The notes beneath the pieces were generated by a model that ran no database searches, had not been told where the DNA came from, and saw nothing but the letters and a program-made list of their open reading frames with translations. 64,000 nt of DNA from Streptomyces sp. V4I2 (GTDB lineage: Bacteria; Actinomycetota; Actinomycetes; Streptomycetales; Streptomycetaceae), in NCBI RefSeq assembly GCF_030817655.1, contig NZ_JAUSZM010000003.1, positions 1,488,001-1,552,000 of the forward strand, in the 5' to 3' direction. The position numbers and the translations under genes are program-made. Below, piece after piece: positions 1 through 8,112 of this stretch (within the stretch, counting starts at the first letter, position 1; each line of letters opens with the position of its first letter).

Positions 1-17
1 CACCCTGGGCGGCCGGC

Positions 18-405
18 CTACCTCGCAGAAGTGGGAGTCACTTCGTCCCGGACGACGCCGATGGTGACCACCGCGTCCCCGGGGCTGGCGGCCTCGGGGG
101 AGCCGCTACCGCCCGAGACCACGGTCACCGGAACGCCGCTGTAGCCGCCCGAATATGTCGTGAGCGTGCCATGAGGATCGATCCGCTCGGGTTCGTCGAG
201 CCGCCGCGCGATCTGCTCGGCCGGATCCTCGTCGTAGGGCGCGGAGTGGATCGCGGACGGTGACCAGGACGTAGCGGGCCACGCGCTGCGGGTCCAACCC
301 GGACAGTGCGGGCCTGCCGTTCCGCATCAGCCCCCGGCGGGGCAGGTGGTCGCCGAACCGGTAGTCGTGGTAGATCTGCGCGGGGTTCCAGCCGGGGTCT
401 GCCAT
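18..405 (-). pseudogene. Broken uridine phosphorylase-like gene
   Basis: The reading frame opens at ATG 405, 13 bases after the kinase stop. It encodes a typical nucleoside phosphorylase N-terminus (PALSGLDPQRVARYVLVTVRDP), then shifts frame near 250. The next frame continues with recognisable family sequence (SAPYDEDPAEQIARRLDEP and TTYSGGYSGVPVTVVSGGSG). There the family's central segment is missing: SGSPEA joins directly to ASPGDAVVTIGVVRDE, and the protein stops soon after, at 18-20. Frameshift, internal deletion and C-terminal truncation together leave no plausible active enzyme. An intact copy would cleave uridine with phosphate, which fits the adjacent kinase and nucleoside hydrolase. 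The family call rests on remembered family motifs. Confidence 0.7.
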
Positions 406-417
406 GGGGCTCCTCCG

Positions 418-1341
418 TCACGTGGTCGCGGACATCTCCACTACTACTGCTCGGGCGTGCCGCCGGATGCCGTCCCGGTCGAGCGGGCCGACGACCGGCG
501 CGCCGTACTGGGCGATGACGTGGGACGCGGCAACTGCGGCCGCCCGCGCAGAGGCCGGGACGTCGCCGGTCGCGGCGTAGGAGGCCAGGAAGGCACCCGA
601 GTACGCGTTGCCGCCTCCGGTGGGGTCGACCACCGGCCCGGGGGCCACCCCCACGTGCCAGCGCCGGTGTCCGTGCCGCACCAGCGAACCGGCCGCGCCG
701 CACCGCAGCACGACGACGAGCCCGTGTCCCGGCAGCCGGGACAGCGCCTCCAGCGGGTCCGTCCGGCCGGTCAGGGCTGCCGCCTCCGTGACGTTGAGGG
801 ACAGTACGTCGACGAGCCCGGCCAACTCCATCACGCGGGAGCGGGCGTCCGACGTACAGGCGTTGGCGGCGATCTCCCACAGGACCGGGCCGTGCCATCG
901 CGGGCGCACGGCAGCGACCTCCTGCCAGTACCGCTCGTCGGCGTCGTGGAAGAGATACACCCCCTCCAGCCGGTCCGGCCCGAGTGGCGACCGGCTGGGG
1001 AAAGGAGTGTGCGCGGCGAAGTGGGCGTCCCCGAACACGGACTCCTCGACGCGCTCCCCGTCGTCGAGATAACGGACGCGAGTGACCGGGCTGTGCTCGC
1101 CGACCTCGAACAGACCGACGGGGTCCACTTCGCGCCGGCGGAACCAGTCGCTCAGCCGCCGCCGGTCCCTGGCGCCCACGCCAGACACGATGGCCGTACC
1201 CCAGGGCGCCGAAACCAGGCTCGCCCCGACCGCGGCGTACGCTCCGGCCCCGCCCACCTCGCGGGCCGCAAGCCTTCCGTCCGCCGTGTACACCTCGTCG
1301 GTCACCGCGTGGGAGAACACCGCCACAAGCCGCTCGGACAA
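418..1341 (-). CDS. PfkB-family carbohydrate/nucleoside kinase homologue
   Basis: This 307-residue cytoplasmic protein has the ribokinase/PfkB fold signature. A glycine-rich N-terminal segment (REVGGAGAYAAVGAS) is followed by the C-terminal anion-hole region VVDPTGGGNAYSGAF. In ordinary PfkB kinases that region reads DTxGAGD, and its last Asp is the catalytic base. Here the position is Asn, as I recall for fungal MAK32-like members. Start is TTG 1341, with GGAGG about 8 bases upstream. The stop lies 13 bases before the phosphorylase remnant, so the two form one operon divergent from the nucleoside hydrolase. A role in ribose or nucleoside salvage is inferred from neighbours. Kinase activity is uncertain because of the Asn. 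Confidence 0.8.
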   Translation of the reverse strand: MSERLVAVFSHAVTDEVYTADGRLAAREVGGAGAYAAVGASLVSAPWGTAIVSGVGARDRRRLSDWFRRREVDPVGLFEVGEHSPVTRVRYLDDGERVEESVFGDAHFAAHTPFPSRSPLGPDRLEGVYLFHDADERYWQEVAAVRPRWHGPVLWEIAANACTSDARSRVMELAGLVDVLSLNVTEAAALTGRTDPLEALSRLPGHGLVVVLRCGAAGSLVRHGHRRWHVGVAPGPVVDPTGGGNAYSGAFLASYAATGDVPASARAAAVAASHVIAQYGAPVVGPLDRDGIRRHARAVVVEMSATT

Positions 1342-1374
1342 CCTCGCTACCTCCGTGCGCCACCATCAGCCTTG

Positions 1375-1410
1375 AATCTTCTTGTTGTTATATCTACCAT
1401 ACCTTTGGGT
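1375..1410. promoter_or_regulatory. AT-rich divergent promoter region, nucleoside genes
   Basis: Between the divergent kinase and nucleoside hydrolase starts lies an unusually AT-rich stretch (TCTTGTTGTTATATCTACC) in otherwise GC-rich DNA. It most likely holds the promoters, and perhaps an operator, for both units. No convincing -35/-10 pair could be fixed. Confidence 0.35.
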
Positions 1411-1458
1411 CCGGGGCTCGGCCAGAGCACTTGAATGCCGGACGCAGGAAAGGCGAAC

Positions 1459-2415
1459 ATGAAGAACGTTCTGATCGATACCGACCCCGGCATGGACGAC
1501 GCCCTCGCGATCATCATCGCGCTGAAGTCGCGCGAGCTGCGGACCCGCGCCGTCACCGCTGTCACGGGCAACCTGCCCTCGGACCGGACCGCCGCCAACG
1601 CGCTACGCGTCCTCGACCTGCTCGGCCGCGACGACATCCCCGTCGGCCAGGGCCCGCTGCTCCCACTGGACGGTGACTACCCGGTCGACCCCTTCTCGCA
1701 CGGCACCGACGGCCTCGCCGAGTCCCACTTCCCCGTCTCGAAGCGCACCGTCGACCCGCGCAGGGCCCCGCAACTGATCGTGGACACCGTGAACGCCCAC
1801 GCCGGCGACATCAGCATCGCCGGACTCGGCCCGCTGACCAACATCGCCCTCGCCCTGGAGATCGACCCGCACCTGCCCGAGAAGGTGACCGAACTGGTCA
1901 TCATCGGTGGCTCCTACGGACTCACGCCCTACGCGTGGTCCCAGGCCACCGGCGACAACGCGGTCAGCGAATGGAACATATTCGTCGACCCGGAAGCGGC
2001 CCACCGGGTCTTCCGAGCCGGATTCAATCTCGTGGCCGTCGGACTCGACATCGCCACCCACCCCCGCATCAACTTCCGCGACGGCGACCTCGACCGGCTG
2101 CGCCACGCGCACACCCCCGAGGCCGCTCTCGCCGCCCGGGTCGTGGACTACGTCAATGGCCGCGGCTACCAGTCCTACTGCTCCCTCATCGACAGCGTCG
2201 CCGTCGCGGCACTGATCGACCCCACACTCATCGAGTGCGTCGAAGTCCGCTGCGACGTCGAACGGCGCGGCGAACTCACCCGTGGCATGACGGTCGTCGA
2301 ACGGCGTGCACACCACGGACGCCAGGACCTGCCCCTCATCCGGACCGTGTCCGGCCTGGACTTCGACCGCTTCCTCGACCTGGTGACCACGCTGCTCAGC
2401 GATCCACGCACGTGA
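1459..2415 (+). CDS. Inosine/uridine-preferring nucleoside hydrolase
   Basis: This 318-residue cytoplasmic enzyme is predicted to hydrolyse ribonucleosides to base and ribose. The hallmark calcium-binding motif DTDPGMDDALAI sits at the N-terminus. GPLTNIALAL and a later PEAAHRVFRAG block are also typical of the family. Length is normal for IunH/RihA-type enzymes. An upstream in-frame ATG exists at 1435, but the ATG at 1459 is preceded by AGGAAAGG at good spacing and places the DTDPG motif at the usual distance, so it is preferred. It is divergent from the PfkB-like kinase and phosphorylase remnant, and all three genes point to nucleoside catabolism. Base specificity cannot be told from sequence. 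Confidence 0.93.
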   Translation: MKNVLIDTDPGMDDALAIIIALKSRELRTRAVTAVTGNLPSDRTAANALRVLDLLGRDDIPVGQGPLLPLDGDYPVDPFSHGTDGLAESHFPVSKRTVDPRRAPQLIVDTVNAHAGDISIAGLGPLTNIALALEIDPHLPEKVTELVIIGGSYGLTPYAWSQATGDNAVSEWNIFVDPEAAHRVFRAGFNLVAVGLDIATHPRINFRDGDLDRLRHAHTPEAALAARVVDYVNGRGYQSYCSLIDSVAVAALIDPTLIECVEVRCDVERRGELTRGMTVVERRAHHGRQDLPLIRTVSGLDFDRFLDLVTTLLSDPRT

Positions 2416-3306
2416 CGGGACCAGCGGCCCGGAGGGCTGCAAGCCCATGGGGCGGAGGAAACGCGCGTCCCCCTGGTCTCAGGCACATCAGTCCACCGGC
2501 ACCCCCACAGATCTGCGCGAGAGTTGCCGATGGCTCGGGAGGAGCGCGAAGCTAGCTAGCACTGGTGCTCCCAGAAACGTTCCGGGGTTCGAGCCCGTCA
2601 CGGCCGATTCGGGAGCAGTCCGTACGTACACGTTCTAATTTCAGGGAACGGGTGCGCGGATGGCCGCCGACAGTTCCCACTCTCGCTTTATCGAGTGGAC
2701 TCACCCGGTGAGGACTTGCCAGCACCCGTCCGAGATGTGACGGCGTTGAACAGGTATGACGCCAATCCGGGGCGCCGGGCCGAGTGAGGGCAGGAGAACC
2801 ATGGGCGTGGTGAGTGCGGCCTGGCAAGTTGGAGTCGAGCGCGTCGCTACTCCCGCAGGACAGTGCCCTTGCGGGACGACGGACCGCCTGCCCGTGCTCC
2901 CTGGGTGCTGCCCGTGTCGGCTGCGTCGCCGCCTGATGCCGGGGGGCGTGGCGAGCAGGTGGCTCAGGGCCTCCTTCAGCTTGCCGTTGGGCTCCTCGGT
3001 ACGGGCGGTCTCGGCTTTGACTCTGGTCCCAGGTGATGGTCCCAGAGGGGCGATGGCCGCCCAGTTGCCTACGCGGTTGCTCGGTCCGTGAGGCCGACGG
3101 GCTGCTGGGCGCGCACCAGTTCGACGAGCCATGCAGGGCCGCGCTGCCCTGATTCGTCCTCATTGCCCACAACTGTTCATGATCGAGGATCAGTTGAGAC
3201 ATCGTTAAGAATGTCCTGATACACCCGTCAAGCCTCTCCAGAGACTCTTCTGTCGCATATCTCCTGAGGCCACACATCACACGGTTCCGTCCGACAGGTC
3301 GCGGGT
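2416..3306. other. Non-coding or decayed 0.9-kb stretch
   Basis: No reading frame here looks like a conserved protein. Overlapping frames on both strands have random-looking composition rich in Arg, Pro and Ser. A T-arm-like string (GGGGTTCGAGCCC) near 2583 is not followed by a matching acceptor stem. The stretch probably holds decayed mobile or host DNA next to the insertion element downstream. Confidence 0.5.
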
Positions 3307-3591
3307 TCACGCGGCTAGCGCCCACGGGTCCAGCGAGGGGAACTCACGGCGGAGGGCCTGTATGAGCTTGCGGCGGGAGAGGACGATGAGCACCATGTGG
3401 TGGTCGCTGATGCCGGTCATGTCCAGCACCTGCACGGACTTGACGGCCTGGACCGTGAAGCCGTCCAGATAGCCCCGGTCGATCCGGCACAGGCCGCCCT
3501 GGCCGGCGGCGCCGGGGGCAAACCCGGCTGTCGGGTCCAGTGCGTGGGGCTGACCGCAGTGCAGCGCGGCGAACCGGGCGGCATCGTGCAT
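3307..3591 (-). pseudogene. C-terminal fragment, endonuclease/exonuclease/phosphatase family
   Basis: The last 50 or so codons read like the C-terminus of an EEP-family metal-dependent phosphoesterase. IDRGYLDGFTVQAVKSVQVL is followed by DMTGISDHHMVLIVLSR, which contains the conserved Ser-Asp-His active-site end motif. Everything upstream of this segment is missing or scrambled, and a transposase gene begins about 45 bases beyond. The likely history is disruption of a host gene by the adjacent IS1380-type element followed by decay. The catalytic Asn, Glu and Asp residues of the N-terminal half are absent, so it cannot be active. Confidence 0.5.
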
Positions 3592-3634
3592 TCTCTAGGA
3601 CCACATCAGGCACGATCGGCAAGGCACTTCCGAG

Positions 3635-5025
3635 ATGCAATCCTCCCATGCCGCGGCGGCGGTCTCATCCGCGTTCGATGATCCGAATCTGATCGCGTAC
3701 GGCGGGCTGGAGCCGGTGATGCGCCTGGCCGAGCGGTGTGGTCTGCCGGCTCTGGCCGACGAGTTCATCGGGCTGCCGCGCTCGAAGGACGGCACCGGCG
3801 CCTTCCCTGCGGCGAAGCTGATGTCACTGGTGGGCGGCATGGTCGCGGGCGCCGACAGCATCGATGACATGGACCGGCTGCGGCACGGCGCGATGGGCCG
3901 CCTGTTCGCCGGGGTGCGCGCCCCGTCCACGCTGGGCAGCTTCCTGCGCTCCTTAACGCACGGGCATGTGAAGCAACTGCACGCCGTTGCCCGCAGGCTG
4001 CTTCCCCGTCTCGCTACGCACACCCCGCTGCTGCCCGGCGCGGACCAGGTCGCCTACGTGGACATCGACGACACCATCCGCCGCACCTACGGCTACGCCA
4101 AGCAGGGCGCCGGATACGGATACAGCAAGGTCAAGGGCCTCAACGCACTGCTCGGGATCGTCTCCACACCACTTGCCGCACCAATGATCGCCGCCACCAG
4201 GCTGCGCAAGGGCCCCACCAACTCCGCACGCGGGGCGGCCGCGTTCGTCGCCGAGACCATCCGCACCGCCCACGCCTGCGGCGCGAGCGGTCTCCTCGTG
4301 GTGCGGGCCGACTCCGCGTTCTACGGCGCCGACGTGGTGAGCACCTGCCGGTCCCTCGGCGCCCGCTTCTCGATCACGGTGCGGATGAACGCCTCCGTCA
4401 AGAAGGCCATCGCGGGCATCGACGAAGACGCCTGGACGGCGATCAAGTACCCCAAGGCGGTCTGGGACGAGGAGGGCCAGTGCTGGATCTCCGACGCCGA
4501 GATAGCCGAGACCACCTACACCGCCTTCACTCCAAGCCGAAGAAGCAGCAGGTCACCGCCCGGCTGATCGTGCGACGGGTCAAACGGCTCAACCCCGACA
4601 GCCTGCCCGCCGGGCAGGGCACCCTCTTCGACACCTGGCGTTACCACGCCGCGTTCACCGACTCCCCGCTCTCCCTCAAAGACGCTGAGCGTGATCACAG
4701 GCGGCACTCTGTCGTGGAACAAGTCATCGCGGACGTCAAGAACAGCGCCTTCGCGCACGCCCCGTCCGGCAACTTCCAGGCCAACGCCGCCTGGCTCACC
4801 CTCGCCGCCCTTGCGCACAACCTGACCCGCGCCGCCGGCACTCTGGCCGGTGTATTCCACGCCAGAGCGGCCACCGCCACGATCCGCGACCACCTGATCA
4901 ACGTGCCTGCCCGCCTGGCCCGCTCGGCCCGCCGCCTCACCCTCCACCTGCCCGAACGCTGGCCCTGGGAAGGCGACTTCACACAACTGTTCACGGCCGT
5001 GCACGCGCCACCGCCGTCCGCCTGA
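3635..5025 (+). pseudogene. IS1380-family transposase, frameshifted
   Basis: The first 300 residues match IS1380-type DDE transposases. The N-terminus (DDPNLIAYGGLEPVMRLAE) is followed by the first catalytic Asp region VAYVDIDDTIRRTYGYAKQG and the second, VVRADSAFYG. The frame is broken near 4527, where one base appears to be missing. The sequence then continues in another frame (HSKPKKQQVTARLIVRRVKR) through the C-terminal YHAAFTDSPL and a final Glu-containing HRRHSVVEQVIADVKN to a stop at 5025. Family members are normally one ORF of about 450-480 residues, so this copy is inactive unless the break is a sequencing error. It carries a TTA codon near 3953. Terminal inverted repeats could not be identified with confidence. 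Confidence 0.8.
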
Positions 5026-5491
5026 CCCTCCTTGACCGAGCCGCCCGAACGGGCCCGAGACCTGTGGACATGTGGAAGAGCTGGGCAGACCAGCGGATAC
5101 TCCCTGCCCGAACCCGCAGATCAGCCGCCAGACCACTCGAACACACCCGAAGCGATCACTCCGAAACCAAGCCGGTGGATCCGGGTTCAGTAAACCGGCA
5201 GCAGTTCCCGACCCCACGTCTGATTGTTCGGCCCTTCCAGATTCGCCGCATACGAAGGCCGCATGCGAAAGAGGGCACGAAAGACGTTTGAGTGACAGAA
5301 GGCGACAATTCTTTGAGTGTATTACCCACCCAAGGTCGCTCACTCAATGCGGCTTCGTGCTCCCGTGCGCCCCCGCGCACGGAGGATTCGGGGCGCCGCG
5401 AGCAGTCTGGACTGGGCAGGACATGACTCGAACGCCAAGTCGGTGGACCGGCCACTGACTTTCGTGCGTCGACTGAGACAGGTGGTATTCG
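5026..5491. other. Intergenic region upstream of the terpene operon
   Basis: No coding sequence is convincing here. The left part probably contains the right end of the IS1380-type element. The right part (from about 5285) is relatively AT-rich and holds the heptamer repeats described separately, plus the ribosome-binding site AGGTGG just before the P450 start. Confidence 0.5.
5287..5347. promoter_or_regulatory. Heptamer repeat cluster before terpene operon
   Basis: TTTGAGTG occurs at 5287-5294 and again at 5312-5319, 25 bases apart, and its heptamer occurs inverted (CACTCAA) at 5341-5347. The spacing of about two helical turns, in an AT-rich segment 145-205 bases upstream of the P450 start, suggests a regulator binding region. 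The neighbouring LAL-type activator is the obvious candidate, but nothing here proves it. Confidence 0.4.
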
Positions 5492-6958
5492 ATGAGCAAT
5501 GCCGTGCCTGATACAGAACGAGCATGGACCGTGGGTACTGCACCGGGCATATTCCCGTCCCTTGGCCACCCTATCGCCTTGTTACGCCGGCCGCTGGATT
5601 TTCTGAATTCCCTGCCGGCCCGTGGTGATCTGGTCGAGATACGCCTGGGCCCGCTGCACGCCTGGATGGCCTGCCACCCGGACGTGGCCCACCAAGTCCT
5701 GATGGACACGCGGACCTTCGACAAGGGCGGCCCGCTCTACAACAGGCTGCGACCGCTGATGGGAAACGGCCTGGTGACCTGCCGTCAGGACGTACACCGG
5801 CGCCAACGCAGGCTGCTGCAACCCGACTTCCGCCCTTCCCGCGTGGCCGACCACGCGGACATGATGCGCCGCGAAGCCGAGGTGGCCTGCCGGGAGTGGC
5901 GGGCAGGGGGCAAGGTCGACGTCAGTGCGGCGACGTTGGCTCTGACGACCCGGGTGATGAACCACGTCCTGTTCTCCGACTCGCTCGGCGGCGCGGCGGC
6001 GGCCGAGGTGGGCGAGCGCCTCGCGGTCATCGTCCGCGGCCTGTTCGTCCGTACGGCCGTGCCGGTCGACGCCCTGTTCCGCGTCCCGACGCCCGCGAAC
6101 CGGCGCTACCGTCATGCGGTCGACCGAGTGCACGCGATCGTCGACGAGGTCGTGGCGCGGCGCCGCCGCGGCGGACCGGACGGCGAGCAAAACGACGTAC
6201 TGGGAACGCTCCTGTCGGCCGCACGCGAGGGATCGTCCGGGGTCACCGAGCAGGAGGTCCACGACCAGCTCGTCACGCTGCTGCTCACCGGAGCCGAGAG
6301 CACCGCCCTGTGCCTGGCCTCCGCCCTCGATCTGCTGGCCCGGCATCCGGAGGCGGAACGCCGCCTGCACGCCGAGGTCGACGCCGTGACCGCCGACCGG
6401 CCACGGCCCGGCCCCGACGAACTGCCGTACACCCGCGGCGTCGTCGCCGAGACACTGCGCCACCGACCGCCCGGCTGGCTCTTCACCCGCATCACCACCC
6501 AGGAGACGACACTCGCCGGCCAGCGGCTTCCCCGGGGCACCACGGTTCTGTACAGCCCCTACCTGCTGCACCACGACCCCGCCTCGTTCCCCGACCCCGA
6601 GCGCTTCCTGCCCGAGCGTTGGCTCCCAGGGGCCACCGCCGATCCGCGCGGCGCGATGCTCCCGTTCGCCGCGGGCAGCCGGAAGTGCCTCGGCGACACC
6701 TTCGCCGTGGCGGAGGTCACGCTGGCCCTCGCGACCATCACCGGCCGCTGGCGGCTGCGCCATGGGCCGGGGTACGCCGAACGGCTGCGGCCGGCTGCGA
6801 CGTTGGGGCATCGGTCGCTGGTGATGACGTGTGAGCCACGGACCAACGCGCCGAACCGCCCAGCGCCCCGGGCACGATCCCTTACTCCCCGAGCAACCGC
6901 AGCAGCCCGCTTTCAGGACCCCCGAACGGCAGGTGACAACGGTGTCGACGACGCATGA
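5492..6958 (+). CDS. Cytochrome P450 paired with terpene synthase
   Basis: This 488-residue haem monooxygenase probably oxidises the product of the overlapping terpene synthase. P450 landmarks are all present: the I-helix acid/alcohol region LLTGAESTALCLA, the ExxR motif in VVAETLRHRPPGW, and the haem loop FAAGSRKCLGD with its Cys ligand. Overall layout resembles the sesquiterpene-associated P450s of Streptomyces (CYP170A1-like), including the RRQRRLLQPDFR block. The C-terminal 50 residues after the usual end are low-complexity. Start ATG 5492 has AGGTGG six or so bases upstream. Codon 31 (5582-5584) is TTA, the rare bldA-decoded leucine codon. The 3' end overlaps the synthase start by 17 bases, so translation is probably coupled. 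Confidence 0.92.
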   Translation: MSNAVPDTERAWTVGTAPGIFPSLGHPIALLRRPLDFLNSLPARGDLVEIRLGPLHAWMACHPDVAHQVLMDTRTFDKGGPLYNRLRPLMGNGLVTCRQDVHRRQRRLLQPDFRPSRVADHADMMRREAEVACREWRAGGKVDVSAATLALTTRVMNHVLFSDSLGGAAAAEVGERLAVIVRGLFVRTAVPVDALFRVPTPANRRYRHAVDRVHAIVDEVVARRRRGGPDGEQNDVLGTLLSAAREGSSGVTEQEVHDQLVTLLLTGAESTALCLASALDLLARHPEAERRLHAEVDAVTADRPRPGPDELPYTRGVVAETLRHRPPGWLFTRITTQETTLAGQRLPRGTTVLYSPYLLHHDPASFPDPERFLPERWLPGATADPRGAMLPFAAGSRKCLGDTFAVAEVTLALATITGRWRLRHGPGYAERLRPAATLGHRSLVMTCEPRTNAPNRPAPRARSLTPRATAAARFQDPRTAGDNGVDDA

Positions 6959-7949
6959 GGAACTCGCAGCTGCTCCGCAGGGCGTGACCACGTTCGGCAG
7001 CCTGAGGGATCTGATAGACGCCCACCTCTACATGCCCTTCCCGTTCCGGACCAACCGCCACGCGGCCGAGGCGGCGACAGGCGTCGACACCTGGCTGCAC
7101 GCCTGGGGACTGACGGACGACCCGGCGGTGGCGGCGATGATCAACGCCACCCGACCGGCCGAACTCGCGGCCTACAGCAGTCCGTCCGTGGACCCCGGCA
7201 TCCTTCAGATCATCGCCAACCAGATCTCCTACCAGTTCATCTTCGACGACCGGGCCGAAGAGGTCGGCCGCCGGTGGCCCGGCCGGCTGCTGCCCATGCT
7301 GAGCGAGAGCGTCGAGATCCTCAGGGACGGACGGCCACCCGGCACGGCTCTCGGCGCAGCCCTGGCCGACCTTCACCGACAGGTCCGGGAGCGCTGCACT
7401 CCTGACCAGGCGGCACGCTGGGCCTGGAACAGCCGTGAGTACGTGCACGGGCTGTTGTACGAGGCGGTGGCGCAGGCCGATTCCGTGCCGCTGGAGGCCG
7501 GGCAGTGCACCTCGATACGTTCGCTCACCGCGGGCATCGAGCCGTTCTATCCGCTGTACGAGGCGGCACAGCCCCGGGAACTCACCGCTCAGGACCTCCA
7601 CCACCCTGTCGTACGGCGGCTGACGCGGCTGTCGGTCGATGCGGCAGTGTGGACGGCCGACCTCTTCTCCGCGGTCAAGGAGCAACGGGCAGGAGGTGTC
7701 ATCAATCTCGCTCTCGCCCAGCAGCGTCTGCACCGGTGCCCGCTGCCGACCGCCGTGGTGAAGGCCATCCGGTTGATCAACAGCACGATCAGCGAGTTCG
7801 AGGCGCTCCACAAGGCGATCCAGCCGGAGTTGAGCCCTGCCGGAGTCGGCTACCTCGACGGCATGGTGGGCTGGATCCGGGGCTGCTACTTCTGGTCCCG
7901 CACAGTGCCGCGCTACGCGGACACCGCGGAGGTGTCCGCCGTGCGGTGA
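6942..7949 (+). CDS. Class I terpene synthase, divergent NSE motif
   Basis: This 335-residue all-alpha terpene cyclase is predicted to ionise a linear prenyl diphosphate, probably farnesyl diphosphate. The first metal motif is FDDRAEE at about residue 102. The second, usually N-D-x-x-S-x-x-x-E, reads A-D-L-F-S-A-V-K-E at 239-247, with Ala (codon GCC) in place of the magnesium-binding Asn. The conserved C-terminal Arg-Tyr pair is present as TVPRY. The chosen start is GTG 6942, with AGGTGA at ideal spacing. A longer frame to 6831 exists but would overlap the P450 by far more. The first P450 and this gene form one unit, followed by a LAL regulator. The product is unknown. Confidence 0.88.
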   Translation: MSTTHEELAAAPQGVTTFGSLRDLIDAHLYMPFPFRTNRHAAEAATGVDTWLHAWGLTDDPAVAAMINATRPAELAAYSSPSVDPGILQIIANQISYQFIFDDRAEEVGRRWPGRLLPMLSESVEILRDGRPPGTALGAALADLHRQVRERCTPDQAARWAWNSREYVHGLLYEAVAQADSVPLEAGQCTSIRSLTAGIEPFYPLYEAAQPRELTAQDLHHPVVRRLTRLSVDAAVWTADLFSAVKEQRAGGVINLALAQQRLHRCPLPTAVVKAIRLINSTISEFEALHKAIQPELSPAGVGYLDGMVGWIRGCYFWSRTVPRYADTAEVSAVR

Positions 7950-8112
7950 ACGTGAGCGGGGCATTGTACCCGAGGGACGACCACCCATTGTGCCCTCATG
8001 GATATTTCACCCTCTCTGCCGTTCTCCTGTCCGAACTCGACCGCCGGGTGTTCATGAGGGCGTACGCTCGGCGCCGTCCCACGCGGATCAACGACAGGAA
8101 GCGGTAGCGCAC
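7950..8112. other. Spacer between terpene synthase and LAL regulator
   Basis: This spacer is 163 bases long. A GC-poorer run around 7997-8030 could hold a promoter for the regulator. AGGAAG at about 8096 is its likely ribosome-binding site. No terminator hairpin was seen. Confidence 0.35.

Noticed and set aside
2575..2605. T-arm-like GGGGTTCGAGCCC suggesting a tRNA or attachment site
   Set aside because: No matching acceptor stem, anticodon arm or D-arm could be drawn upstream, and no integrase gene is near.
2701..3132. 143-residue minus-strand frame
   Set aside because: Composition is Arg/Pro/Ser-rich, overlapping frames are equally open, and no known motif or ribosome-binding site was seen.
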